From assembly GCA_944378105.1 (NCBI GenBank), contig CALWGC010000019.1:1-64000 (forward strand): a DNA stretch of 64,000 bases. The letters run 5' to 3'. Below the pieces are notes generated by a model. That model searched no databases, was not told the DNA's origin, and worked only from the letters and a program-made list of their open reading frames with translations. This document shows positions 18,877-27,525 of this stretch, piece after piece (the stretch's first letter is position 1; each line of letters opens with the position of its first letter). Source of the stretch: an uncultured Clostridia bacterium. GTDB lineage: Bacteria > Bacillota > Clostridia > Lachnospirales > Anaerotignaceae. Made by a program: the position numbers and the translations under genes.

Positions 18877-18921
18877 AAAAGAAATCCCCTTTCAAAATAA
18901 TAAATTATGATTCCTTCCAAA

Positions 18922-18979
18922 CCCAGGTTATCCCTATTCTATGTCAAAAAGCATAAAAGAGTCGATGCTAACATTTTGT
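18922..18979 (-). promoter_or_regulatory. CDF gene 2 promoter with shared 15-bp box
   Basis: Minus strand: box ACAAAATGTTAGCAT (18979-18965), -35 TCGACT (18965-18960), 18 bp spacer, -10 TAGAAT (18941-18936), five bases, TAACCTGGG ending at 18922. It is weaker than copies 1 and 3 in both hexamers. Confidence 0.8.
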
Positions 18980-19195
18980 TAGATTTGAAATATAAAATGG
19001 GCATATTTAAGTGTTAGTTTATGCAAAACTTATAATAAAGAACGGGGAATATCCAATTTCTGTATTTTTCTATTTGGTATTTTGCTGTGAAAATGATAAA
19101 AAATCGTATATGTTTTGTATTTCCTATTATTTCGCTGAAAATGGGTGGAAAATCAGAATATTTTGGATTATTTGGCAGATGGAAAGGGAAAAGAA

Positions 19196-19227
19196 AAGGA
19201 CGCCTTTTCGTTAGAAAAAGCGTCCTT
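19196..19227 (-). terminator. intrinsic terminator of CDF gene 3 (minus strand)
   Basis: AAGGACGCCTTTT pairs with AAAAAGCGTCCTT. Read on the minus strand, the tract after the stem is TTTCTTTTCC. Confidence 0.85.
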
Positions 19228-19277
19228 GTTTGAGAAAGAGAAATTGTATTGGAAAAAATACAACATGAGTTTGCAAT

Positions 19278-20192
19278 TTATCTTGCTGGATTGACATGAA
19301 CGGTGCAATGTTTCACCTTTGGCACGTGTTCTTCGATTTCTTCATGAACGGCCTCTGCAATTTCATGTGCTTCGATGACGTTCATCAATGGTTCTACAGC
19401 GATTTCTACGTCAGCATAAATCCGAGGACCATGAAGTCTGGTTTTCAGGCTGTCCACACGCACAACGCCAGACACTTCATGGATGGCATGCATCATTTCT
19501 TCTTGCACATCTTTATCAGCAGCGCAGTCTACCAGCTGTTTGAAAGAAACAATATAAATATCCACTGCCACTTTGAAGACCATCAAAGCAACGATCAAGC
19601 AGGCGATTGGGTCCAAAATAGGCAAACCAATCATAGCGCCGCCAATACCGATGAAGGTACCAATGGAGGAGAAAGCATCGGAACGATGGTGCCAAGCGTC
19701 GGCTTTCATGGCTTCACTGTTGATGGCTTTGGCTGTGTGCATGGTATAGTGATACATCCATTCTTTTACCACAATGGAGATAACAGCAGCAGCCAATGCG
19801 ATGGCCGTTGGCGTGGTATAGTCGCCGCTGATGATTTTTTCTACGGCGTCGGTTGCCAAATGGAATGCCGTAAAACCAAGCATAATGGCCAAGATTTTTG
19901 CTACAGCAGATTCGATTCTTTCATGGCCATAAGGATGGGATTCATCCTCTGGTTTGGAAGAAAAGAACATACCAATCATAACGACGATGGTAGAAAGTAC
20001 GTCGCTGGCGGTATGAATACCGTCGGAGATCATGGCAGCACTTTTGCCGACAACGCCGGCAAAGATTTTGCCAACGGCAAGGATCAAATTGACTGCCAAA
20101 GAAATTTTATTTACCCGATCCGCTTTTTTCCACCGATCCCCAGTTAAGTGTTCTTCCGGACCATGTTCGTGTGGGCCGTGCATCAATTTCAT
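19278..20192 (-). CDS. cation diffusion facilitator (CDF) metal efflux protein, paralog 3
   Basis: Third tandem CDF paralog, 304 aa. Metal-site motifs are DGIHTASD (TM2) and WHHRSDAFSS (TM5), both intact. The N-terminal tail MKLMHGPHEHGPEEHL has four histidines spaced with glutamates. Its cytoplasmic domain differs most from the other two (MNVIEAHEIAEAVHEEIEEH where the others have TVEQGHEIAESVHEEVEEH), which suggests divergence in regulation or partner rather than transport. GGAAAGGGGA is the ribosome site. Promoter architecture is as for copies 1 and 2. Confidence 0.93.
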   Translation of the reverse strand: MKLMHGPHEHGPEEHLTGDRWKKADRVNKISLAVNLILAVGKIFAGVVGKSAAMISDGIHTASDVLSTIVVMIGMFFSSKPEDESHPYGHERIESAVAKILAIMLGFTAFHLATDAVEKIISGDYTTPTAIALAAAVISIVVKEWMYHYTMHTAKAINSEAMKADAWHHRSDAFSSIGTFIGIGGAMIGLPILDPIACLIVALMVFKVAVDIYIVSFKQLVDCAADKDVQEEMMHAIHEVSGVVRVDSLKTRLHGPRIYADVEIAVEPLMNVIEAHEIAEAVHEEIEEHVPKVKHCTVHVNPAR

Positions 20193-20241
20193 AGAAGTAA
20201 TCCCCTTTCCAACAAAATTGTAAAATTCATATGATATCCAT

Positions 20242-20299
20242 CCCGGGATATTGTTATTTTATGACAGTGGTTTGGGAGAAGTCAATGCTAACATTTTGT
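20242..20299 (-). promoter_or_regulatory. CDF gene 3 promoter with shared 15-bp box
   Basis: Minus strand: box ACAAAATGTTAGCAT (20299-20285), -35 TTGACT (20285-20280), 18 bp spacer, -10 TAAAAT (20261-20256), five bases, TATCCCGGG ending at 20242. Confidence 0.85.
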
Positions 20300-20389
20300 G
20301 CAAAAACGTTGAAAAATTACAGAACAAAATAGAATAATTGTCCACTAACCACAAAATGCCATGGAACTGTTTTGTAAAAAAAGATTGGG

Positions 20390-20418
20390 TTTACCAGAGT
20401 AAGTTACTATGATATACT
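20390..20418 (+). promoter_or_regulatory. promoter of the cysteine synthase gene
   Basis: TTTACC (20390-20395), 17 bp spacer, TATACT (20413-20418), then AAGGAGG close before the ATG. No T-box or SAM riboswitch is visible. Confidence 0.7.
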
Positions 20419-20446
20419 GGAGCAAAAGAGATAAGGAGGTATCGTT

Positions 20447-21385
20447 ATGGCTCAGATCAAAAACAGTTTGATGGAATGCATTGGCAACACGCCGCTGGTT
20501 CGATTGGGCGGCTGGATGAAAAAACAAGGGGTGGAGGCAGAACTGCTGGCCAAGGTGGAATCGTTCAATCCCTTGGGGTCGGCCAAGGACCGGGCGGCTT
20601 ACTATATGATGGAAGACGCCAAGGAAGCGGGAATTTTGAAAGAAGACACGGTGATTATCGAGCCAACCAGCGGCAATACCGGCGTTGGGCTGGCCTTTTT
20701 GGCTGCCATTGGCGGATATCGGTTGATTTTGACGATGCCAGAAACCATGAGCATAGAACGGCGCAAGCTGTTACAGATGCTGGGGGCAGAGATTGTATTG
20801 ACCGAAGGCAAAAAGGGCATGAGCGGGGCCATTGAGAAGGCGCAGGAATTGGCCCAATCCTTTGCCAGTGCTTGGATTCCCAACCAATTTGAAAACCCTT
20901 CCAATGCCAAGGCCCATGTTTGCACCACAGGGCCAGAGATTTGGCGGGACACCGATGGAAAGGTGGACGTGTTTGTGGCCGGGGTTGGCACAGGCGGCAC
21001 GTTGACGGGGGTTGGAACGGTTTTAAAAGAAAAAAATCCAGCGGTGGAAATTGTGGCCGTAGAACCGTTTGGCAGTGCCGTTTTAAGTGGCGAAGCAGCA
21101 GGTCCCCATGGGTTACAGGGCATTGGGGCCGGGTTTGTGCCGGGCGTATTAAAGACGGATTTGATTGACCGGGTGGTTAAAGTCAAAGACGAAGAAGCGC
21201 TGAAAACAGGCCAGGAAGTGGCCAAGACCGACGGGCTTTTGGTTGGTATCTCTTCGGCGGCAGCTTTGTTTGCCGCCACACAGTTGGCCAAAGATCCTGC
21301 ATACAAGGGAAAAACCATTGTGGTTTTGTTGCCAGATACAGGGGAACGCTATCTTTCCACGGCACTTTTTGATGAAACGAAATGA
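20447..21385 (+). CDS. cysK: cysteine synthase (O-acetylserine sulfhydrylase) family
   Basis: Fold-type II PLP enzyme making cysteine from O-acetylserine and sulfide, 312 aa. The N-terminus NSLMECIGNTPLVRLGG is typical, and the PLP lysine sits in NPLGSAKDRAA (usually NPxGSVKDR). PTSGNTGVGLAF is the asparagine loop and GTGGTLTGVG the phosphate loop. The motif set is that of CysK/CysM; cystathionine beta-synthase of the short type cannot be excluded by eye. It is monocistronic with its own promoter and an AAGGAGG ribosome site, divergent from the CDF genes. Confidence 0.92.
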   Translation: MAQIKNSLMECIGNTPLVRLGGWMKKQGVEAELLAKVESFNPLGSAKDRAAYYMMEDAKEAGILKEDTVIIEPTSGNTGVGLAFLAAIGGYRLILTMPETMSIERRKLLQMLGAEIVLTEGKKGMSGAIEKAQELAQSFASAWIPNQFENPSNAKAHVCTTGPEIWRDTDGKVDVFVAGVGTGGTLTGVGTVLKEKNPAVEIVAVEPFGSAVLSGEAAGPHGLQGIGAGFVPGVLKTDLIDRVVKVKDEEALKTGQEVAKTDGLLVGISSAAALFAATQLAKDPAYKGKTIVVLLPDTGERYLSTALFDETK

Positions 21386-21603
21386 CTTTGGTAAAAATAG
21401 ATAAAAAAACTAAATTTATTTCTGATTTCATGTGAAAAAAGTATGCTAATTTAACAAAATGAAAAAAATATAAAAATTTAAAAGGATTTTTTGCACGGAA
21501 AGAGAATTAAAAGAGTATCAAGAATCAAAACAAAAGGAAATAGAAACAACTGTTATCCTTTCATCACAGCGATACGATTCGCACCGAAAAGGGGGAGATT
21601 GTA

Positions 21604-22014
21604 ATGATTCAGATTATTGCAGGTGAAAAAGGCGAAGGAAAAACAAAACGTCTGCTCGAAATGGCAAACGCAGCTGGCAAAGTGGCCAATGGCCATGTGG
21701 TCTTTATCGATGACGACAATCGCCACATGTATGACCTCCACTACAACATCCGTTTTGTAAGAACGAACTTCAAAATGACACGGCAAGAAACCTTCTTTGG
21801 TTTCATTTGCGGTATCGTGAGCCAAGACAGCGACATCGAGCAGATCTATATCGACGGTCTTCACAATATCATTTCTGGATTGGACAATGCCGGTCTGGAA
21901 GCATTTATCACCTTGTTGGAAAAATTCTCGGTGGAAGAAAGCGTAGACTTTACCATGATTATCAGTGCAAAAGTGGATGATCTCCCAGAAAATGCGAAGA
22001 AATATGTGATTTAA
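21604..22014 (+). CDS. small P-loop ATP-binding protein, unknown role
   Basis: A 136-residue protein that opens directly with a Walker A loop (IIAGEKGEGKTKRLLEMAN) and has a hydrophobic strand ending in acidic residues (VVFIDDD) and another possible Walker B (IEQIYIDGLHNI). It resembles a minimal RecA/twitching-motility-type nucleotide-binding core without further domains. I recognise it only as a conserved clostridial-type P-loop protein and do not assign a function. GGGGGAG precedes the ATG. It is monocistronic and ends at a strong terminator. Confidence 0.82.
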   Translation: MIQIIAGEKGEGKTKRLLEMANAAGKVANGHVVFIDDDNRHMYDLHYNIRFVRTNFKMTRQETFFGFICGIVSQDSDIEQIYIDGLHNIISGLDNAGLEAFITLLEKFSVEESVDFTMIISAKVDDLPENAKKYVI

Positions 22015-22035
22015 TTTTTTAGAGAAACGAGAAGA

Positions 22036-22088
22036 AAAACGCCTGTCCTGCTTTGGAAACAACAAAGTAAGGACAGGCGTTTTGTTTT
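22036..22088 (+). terminator. intrinsic terminator after the P-loop gene
   Basis: ACGCCTGTCCT (22039-22049) pairs with AGGACAGGCGT (22070-22080), then TTTTGTTTT. Confidence 0.92.
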
Positions 22089-22129
22089 GGAAAAACAGAT
22101 GGGAAAAATTACAAGCAAAATTCACATTT

Positions 22130-22163
22130 TTGTCAAACAATTTTTGGTAACTTATGATATAAT
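22130..22163 (+). promoter_or_regulatory. promoter of the 22234 secreted-protein operon
   Basis: TTGTCA (22130-22135), 17 bp spacer, TATGAT (22153-22158). A TATAAT overlaps it at 22158-22163 but has no -35 at a proper distance. Confidence 0.7.
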
Positions 22164-22233
22164 AACAACGATTGTCCTGTCTTTGGATGGGGGCAAAAGA
22201 GGAGTGCGTATCACGCAGGAAGGAGCCGAGCGT

Positions 22234-22695
22234 ATGAATAAAAAGGTATTTGCGGCGGTGGCGGCAACGGCGGTGTTGTCGGTATCGATGCTGTTTCAAG
22301 CGGCGGCCTCGGGCGGTGACCCCGGCAGCAGCACAGACCCATTGGTGACCAAAAGCTATGTGGATCAATCCATCAGCAATTTGATGACGGCCTTAAGCGG
22401 CAGCGCTTCCACCGGCACAGGCGCAATGCCCGTCTATGAACCGGTGCAGCTGGTGTATGGGCAGAGATTGCAAGGCGGCGAAGGGGCCGAAATCATTATG
22501 CGCAGCGGGTCTGGCAGATGTTTTTCGGCGGTGGAAAGCGGCTTGGTGGATGTCACAGGCGGCAGAGAGATTTTTGATGGACAAACGGTGGAACAAAATC
22601 ACATGTTAATCGTATCAAGAGCAGACGGGCGTGGTGTGGAAGTGACCAGCGACGATGCTTGGTTTATTGTGCGAGGCAGTTACACCATTGAGTAA
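22234..22695 (+). CDS. exported protein of unknown function, 153 aa
   Basis: ATG 22234 follows AAGGAG (22220-22225); the longer frame from 22087 covers the terminator and promoter upstream. It has a signal peptide (NKKVFAAVAATAVLSVSMLF), an Asp/Ser/Thr-rich linker, then the segment PLVTKSYVDQSISNLMTAL, which resembles the short coiled helix seen in some Gram-positive surface proteins. The C-terminal half is a compact beta-rich domain (GQRLQGGEGAEIIMRSGSGR). No enzyme motif is seen. It is followed after 24 bp by the large phosphodiester glycosidase gene, apparently in the same operon. Confidence 0.8.
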   Translation: MNKKVFAAVAATAVLSVSMLFQAAASGGDPGSSTDPLVTKSYVDQSISNLMTALSGSASTGTGAMPVYEPVQLVYGQRLQGGEGAEIIMRSGSGRCFSAVESGLVDVTGGREIFDGQTVEQNHMLIVSRADGRGVEVTSDDAWFIVRGSYTIE

Positions 22696-22719
22696 GGGAA
22701 GAAACGAAGGAGAAAGAGT

Positions 22720-25515
22720 ATGAAAAAAAAGAGAGTAGCGGCGTTGTTGCTTTCCATGGCAATGTTAGCCACCTCGGCTTTGCCGGCCTATGGGGCAACG
22801 ACGATTTTTCAGCAAACGACAACGCAAGATGTGGTCAAGGGCGTGACCTATCAGCAAAAAATTAGATTGACGGAAGACGGTTGGCTGGATTTATACATAC
22901 TGACCATTGATTTGAGTAACGAAAACTTATCGGTGGAGCCGGTGGAATCGAAAACAGAGGCTGGGCTGCGGGAGACAGTATCCAAGCTTTTGACCGATAA
23001 CGGCGCCCTGGCCGGTGTCAATTCTGCCTATTTTGGCATGACCGGCAACTATTCTGCTGCCTTTGGGCCACAAATTGCAAACTGTACCATTTTATCCATG
23101 GACGGCGATAAAAACTTAAGCGGGAACCAATTTGGGTCCTATTATGAATTGGTGGACGGTACCCAGCATTTTGATTATTTTAAAACCACCATCAAGTTTT
23201 ATGTGGGTGGCGAATTTTTCTTTGAACTGGCAGGGTTAAACACCATTACGCAAATGGTTTACCCCATGTATTTGGACCGGACGGCCGCCACGGACACGTC
23301 AAAAATCGACGCCAGATTTTCGGATTTGACCAAAATTGTGGTGCAAAACGACCAGATCACCAAAATTTCGGCCAAAGGCGAAACGGTGACCATTCCGGAA
23401 GACGGGTATGTGATTGTATTAAGCAGTCAGTATGCCGATACTTATGTACCAAAAATGTCCGTGGGACAGCGGGCCATTACACAGATTAACACCAATTTGG
23501 ATGTGGAACAAATTGAAACGGCCATCACCGGCGGCGGAATTATTTTGCAAAACGGGCAAAAACCAGCCAATTACGGCGAAATGGCTTCCGGCCGGCAGCC
23601 AAGAACATTGCTCGGGCTTTCTCAAGACGGAAAGACCATGAAACTGATTGTGGCAGACGGCAAGCGTACTGGCGGCAGCAATGTGAGCATTGGGCTGACG
23701 GTGGATGAAGCAGTGGCACTGTTAAAAGAAGAGGGAATGTACCAGGGGTTAAACTTAGACGGCGGCGGTTCCTCTTTGATGGCAGTAAAAACGGCCGATG
23801 CAGATACGGTTTCCACGGTTTCTTCTCCGGCAGAAGGCAGCGAGAGAAAAGTCATGGCCGCGGTGGGTGTCTTTGATGATAGCCCTGTGGGGGCCATTAC
23901 CCAACTGGTGGTAGAGCCGGTGGATAGCCGCGTGTTGGCCGGCGGCAGTACGCAAATTCAAGTTTTTGGATACGACGAAAACTTACATAAAATTGCGGTG
24001 GATATGGGTCAGGTGACGTTGGAATGTGACGGCGACTATGGCCAGATTTCCGGTACCACCTTTACCGGCTTAAAGCAAGGAAAAGCCCATATCACGGCCA
24101 ACTATCAAGGGATCATTGGCGTGGGAAGTGTGGATGTGGCCGACATTGGTTCTTTACAACCACACCAAAGCGAGTTGTATTTGAATGTGGGCGAAACAAG
24201 CCAGATTGTGGTGGATGCTGTGACCACAGATGGGTATACGTTGGATGCCACCAATAAAGTAAGCTTGTCCACCAACATTGGTTCTCTGAACGGTACCACC
24301 TTTACGGCCACGGACAAGGGCACAGGTTACATCACCATTTCTTATGGCAATTTGCGTTCTTACATCAAAGTGGTGGTGGGAACGGAAGAAAAGAAAGTGG
24401 ATTCCTTTGAAAACGTGAAATACTTGAACTATTCCAGCTATCCATCGGGGATTTCTGGCATTTCTGGCGTTTCTCAGGCCGTGGTGCAAGATGGCAGCAA
24501 ATCGGTGGCCATCAGCTATTACATGAAGGAAAGCACAGAAACCCAGGCCGTTTATTTGGGCTTGGCTGAACCAATCACCATCCCCGGCGAACCGAAAGGA
24601 CTGACCTTATCCATCAAAGGCAACGGTACAGGCCAATGGGTGCGGGGGAAGATTGTGGATGCCAACGGCACAGAAAGCGTCATTGATTTTTCCAGAAACG
24701 TCAACTGGACCGATTGGCAAAGTGTGACGGCACAGTTGCCGGAAAACGTGGCTTACCCTGTGAAGCTGAACACCATTTATGTGGCGGCTCTTTCCAACAC
24801 TAACACCAATCAACAGGTGATGTATTTTGATAATCTGCGGGGCCAATATGCCACGGAAACGGCTGTGGATGTGCCGGAAACGGTGCGGGTGGCCGATGCA
24901 CTACAAGCAGATTTGTCTACCAAAGAAAGCGGCTATACCTATATCAACTTTACCGGCAATGTGACCAGCGGTACGGCGTCGGCCAGCCAGTATGATAGCG
25001 TGCGTAACCAGGTGAACACCACACTGGGCCAAAACACGGATTATGCATTCTTTGCTGGCAAAAACGATATTTCTGCTGCCAACGGCGCCCAGACGCTGCA
25101 ATGGAAAGAAGGATACAGCAAAACAGAGTTGGCCAATGTGACCATACTGAACATGTTTGCCAAGTATGGCGGTTTCTTCCAGACACAAAAGAGCCAGTGG
25201 AGCTCTTTCCAGCAGGATGCATTGAACACGGCAAATCAAAACGTGATTGTGGTGATGGATAAAAACCCAGCTTCTTTCAGCGACGCCAGAGAGCAGGAAG
25301 TCTTTGAAAATGCATTAAAGGCTGTGGTGGATGCAGGCAAGACGGTCTTTGTCCTTTATTGCGGTGACGAGGACTTTTCGGTGACGGCCAAAGACGGGGT
25401 GCGATATTTATCGCTGCCGAATTTGTGGCTGGAAAATGGTGCGGTCAACGACGAGTATCAAATGATCCGGATTCAGGCCGGGCCAAACAGCATGTATTTT
25501 GACTTAGTGGGATAA
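22720..25515 (+). CDS. secreted NAGPA-type phosphodiester glycosidase with Ig-like and carbohydrate-binding-like domains
   Basis: Exported protein of 931 aa. After a signal peptide (residues 1-25) comes a domain of the phosphodiester-alpha-N-acetylglucosaminidase (NAGPA, DUF2233) type: AGVNSAYFGM, then GGGIILQNGQ, RQPRTLLGLSQDGK and LNLDGGGSSLMA are its conserved parts, ending near residue 390. Two bacterial Ig-like (Big2) segments follow (to about 550), then a jelly-roll-like domain (about 560-710, with SIKGNGTGQWVRGKIVDANG) and an unassigned C-terminal domain with an alternating alpha/beta pattern. In other Firmicutes such enzymes remove GlcNAc-1-phosphate-type caps from wall polymers; that would suit the surface-polymer genes that follow, but this is inference. 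Confidence 0.85.
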   Translation: MKKKRVAALLLSMAMLATSALPAYGATTIFQQTTTQDVVKGVTYQQKIRLTEDGWLDLYILTIDLSNENLSVEPVESKTEAGLRETVSKLLTDNGALAGVNSAYFGMTGNYSAAFGPQIANCTILSMDGDKNLSGNQFGSYYELVDGTQHFDYFKTTIKFYVGGEFFFELAGLNTITQMVYPMYLDRTAATDTSKIDARFSDLTKIVVQNDQITKISAKGETVTIPEDGYVIVLSSQYADTYVPKMSVGQRAITQINTNLDVEQIETAITGGGIILQNGQKPANYGEMASGRQPRTLLGLSQDGKTMKLIVADGKRTGGSNVSIGLTVDEAVALLKEEGMYQGLNLDGGGSSLMAVKTADADTVSTVSSPAEGSERKVMAAVGVFDDSPVGAITQLVVEPVDSRVLAGGSTQIQVFGYDENLHKIAVDMGQVTLECDGDYGQISGTTFTGLKQGKAHITANYQGIIGVGSVDVADIGSLQPHQSELYLNVGETSQIVVDAVTTDGYTLDATNKVSLSTNIGSLNGTTFTATDKGTGYITISYGNLRSYIKVVVGTEEKKVDSFENVKYLNYSSYPSGISGISGVSQAVVQDGSKSVAISYYMKESTETQAVYLGLAEPITIPGEPKGLTLSIKGNGTGQWVRGKIVDANGTESVIDFSRNVNWTDWQSVTAQLPENVAYPVKLNTIYVAALSNTNTNQQVMYFDNLRGQYATETAVDVPETVRVADALQADLSTKESGYTYINFTGNVTSGTASASQYDSVRNQVNTTLGQNTDYAFFAGKNDISAANGAQTLQWKEGYSKTELANVTILNMFAKYGGFFQTQKSQWSSFQQDALNTANQNVIVVMDKNPASFSDAREQEVFENALKAVVDAGKTVFVLYCGDEDFSVTAKDGVRYLSLPNLWLENGAVNDEYQMIRIQAGPNSMYFDLVG

Positions 25516-25920
25516 GGGTACTCCGATTTCCGTTCAAACGCTGTTATTTTTTCCGATGGAAAGGATAACAGCGTTTTTTTCGTAGGCTTTGACCAAAAAA
25601 AAGTGAGGGAAAAAAAGAAAAAAACGCGAACGAAACGAACAAAGAGCCGTTTTTGCCAAACAAAACGGGAAAAAACTATGAATTTATTGCAAAAAAGCTA
25701 CCTTTTTGTTACAAATGAAGGTATAATAAGAACAAACCAAAAGGAATTGCTTTTTGTGCGTTTTTCTGATTGCAAGGCCAAAAAGCCTGCGGTCGAAGAA
25801 AAGAGAGGCAAAGCTGTTTGCAAAAATAAGAACGTGAAACCATGCAGCATGGGCGGGCCCATTTGTGGCGGACCAGCTTTCTTTTGTGCTGTGTTTGAAA
25901 CGAAAGATGGGGATGAATGG
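25516..25920. other. leader and gene-free stretch before murJ
   Basis: It contains the terminator of the preceding gene and a TATAAT at 25722-25727 with only a weak -35. About 190 nt of leader would then precede murJ. An open frame runs through it from 25603 but is a low-complexity Lys/Arg-rich extension not expected in MurJ. GGGCGGGCCC-type palindromic sequence near 25850 is the only other structure seen. Confidence 0.6.
25537..25580 (+). terminator. intrinsic terminator after the NAGPA gene
   Basis: AACGCTGTTAT (25537-25547) pairs with ATAACAGCGTT (25565-25575), followed by T7. Confidence 0.92.
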
Positions 25921-27525
25921 ATGAGCGAGACGACAAACCAACTGACCAAAACCGATAGCCTTCCAGAAACAGAGGGCCACGCGGTCAAGGCCATCAGCAT
26001 GATGATGATCATTACGCTGGTGGGGAAAGTGCTGGGACTGGTGCGGGATCAGTTTTTGGCCGGGAATTATGCCGTAGGGATGGAAGCCGATGCATTTTTA
26101 ACGGCCAGCCGAATCCCGCGCATTTTTTTTGATGTGGTATTTGCATCGGCTATATCGGCCAGTTTTATACCGGTGTTCACCGAGTATTTGGGAAAGAAAG
26201 GAAAGAAAGAGGCCTATACCCTTTCCCATCGGTTTATTACGCTGATTGGTGTACTGACTTTGGCGGTGACGGTGCTGGGAATTGGGTTTGCGCCGTTATT
26301 GACGGAATTATTTGCCGATGGGTTTGATGCCGAGACGGCAGCTCTTTGCACCAGGTTGTTGCGGATTTTGTTTCCGGCCACGTTTTTTACGGGGTTAGCC
26401 TTTTGTTTTGTGGGGCTGTTACAGTCCATGGACGAGTTTAATGTGCCGGCGGCCATGAGCATTGCCTCCAATGTGGTGATTATTCTTTACTATGTATTTT
26501 TCAACGATACCTTTGGCATTTACGGCTTGACGGTGGCCTTTTTGATTGGCTGGGCCATGCAGGCGTTGATGCAGGTACCGGCGTTGATAAAAAAAGGATA
26601 TTACTTTCGGCTGGATTTTCATGTCAAAGGCGAAGGAATGAAAAAGATTGTGGCGCTGATGCTGCCGGTGATGGTCAGTACTTGGGTGCAGCCCATCAAC
26701 TTGGCCATCAACACCAAGTATGCCTCTAGGCTTTTGGAAGGCGGCGTATCGGTGGTGGAATATGCCAACACGGTTTATTCCATCATTGTGGGCGTGTTTG
26801 TGCTTTCGGTGGCCAATGTGATTTTTCCGAAGCTTTCTAGGTTACAAACAAATGACGATACCCAAAGCTTTGGAAAGACGGTGGGGACGACGATGGAAGT
26901 GATGTCCTATTTATTGCTGCCGATGACAGCGGGGCTGATGTGTTTGAGTATTCCGGTGATTCGGCTGATTTATCAGCGGGGGGCCTTTGACGATGCGGCA
27001 GCCCAGATGACGGGACAAGCTTTATTCTTTTTTACCATGGGTATGATGGGATATGGATTACAGACTATTTTAAGCCGCGCCTTTTATGCAAGACAAGAGG
27101 GGCGGGCGCCGCTACTGAGCGGGCTGGTTTCCATTGTACTGAACTTATTGCTTTGTGCCTGGCTTTCGCCACGGATGGGCGTCAGCGGTCTGGCCCTTTC
27201 CAGCACGCTATCGTTGACCATTTCGGCGTTGCTGTTGGTGATTCCCATGCAAAAACAGGGAAAAGTCATCACCAGAGGAATGCTTTGGCAAGTTTTGAAA
27301 ATGTTTGTGGCGGCGGTACTGATGGCCGTGGTGGTGCTTGGGTGCAAGAGATTGTTGGAACAAAGTCTTGGCACAAACTTTTTTGGCACGCTGCTTTTGG
27401 TGGCCATCCCGACGGCTGTGGGCGTGTTGGTGTATTTTGTGTTGACGTTACTCTTTCGGGTGCCCTATGCGAAGATGGCGTTGGAGTATGGAAGAAATTT
27501 TTTGCAAAGGAAGGTTGAGAGATGA
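25921..27525 (+). CDS. murJ: MurJ/MviN-family lipid-linked precursor flippase
   Basis: MOP-superfamily membrane protein of 534 aa that flips lipid II, or a related lipid-linked glycan, across the membrane. The family core follows the start: MMMIITLVGKVLGLVRDQFL, then EADAFLTASRIPRIFFDVVF, with about 14 membrane segments and the conserved IYQRGAFDDAA region late in the protein. ATG 25921 is chosen because GGGGA lies 7 nt upstream and the in-frame sequence before it does not fit MurJ; GTG 25891 is the alternative. It begins an operon of surface-polymer genes, so it may serve that polymer rather than peptidoglycan. Confidence 0.9.
   Translation: MSETTNQLTKTDSLPETEGHAVKAISMMMIITLVGKVLGLVRDQFLAGNYAVGMEADAFLTASRIPRIFFDVVFASAISASFIPVFTEYLGKKGKKEAYTLSHRFITLIGVLTLAVTVLGIGFAPLLTELFADGFDAETAALCTRLLRILFPATFFTGLAFCFVGLLQSMDEFNVPAAMSIASNVVIILYYVFFNDTFGIYGLTVAFLIGWAMQALMQVPALIKKGYYFRLDFHVKGEGMKKIVALMLPVMVSTWVQPINLAINTKYASRLLEGGVSVVEYANTVYSIIVGVFVLSVANVIFPKLSRLQTNDDTQSFGKTVGTTMEVMSYLLLPMTAGLMCLSIPVIRLIYQRGAFDDAAAQMTGQALFFFTMGMMGYGLQTILSRAFYARQEGRAPLLSGLVSIVLNLLLCAWLSPRMGVSGLALSSTLSLTISALLLVIPMQKQGKVITRGMLWQVLKMFVAAVLMAVVVLGCKRLLEQSLGTNFFGTLLLVAIPTAVGVLVYFVLTLLFRVPYAKMALEYGRNFLQRKVER

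Larger units (their letters stand above)
18877..19277. other. gene-free region between CDF paralogs 2 and 3
   Basis: It holds the promoter of CDF gene 2, a decayed copy of the palindrome (19013-19032) and the terminator of CDF gene 3. The 67-codon plus-strand frame at 19011 is AT-rich, Phe/Tyr-rich and has no ribosome site, so it is not called. Confidence 0.75.

Noticed and set aside
16211-20340. Mobile element or phage-driven origin of the CDF triplet
   Set aside because: No transposase, integrase, terminal repeats or target-site duplications surround it; tandem gene duplication explains it.
25603-25920. N-terminal extension of the MurJ frame by 106 codons
   Set aside because: Lys/Arg-rich, unlike MurJ, and spans a promoter-like -10; ATG 25921 has a better ribosome site and family match.
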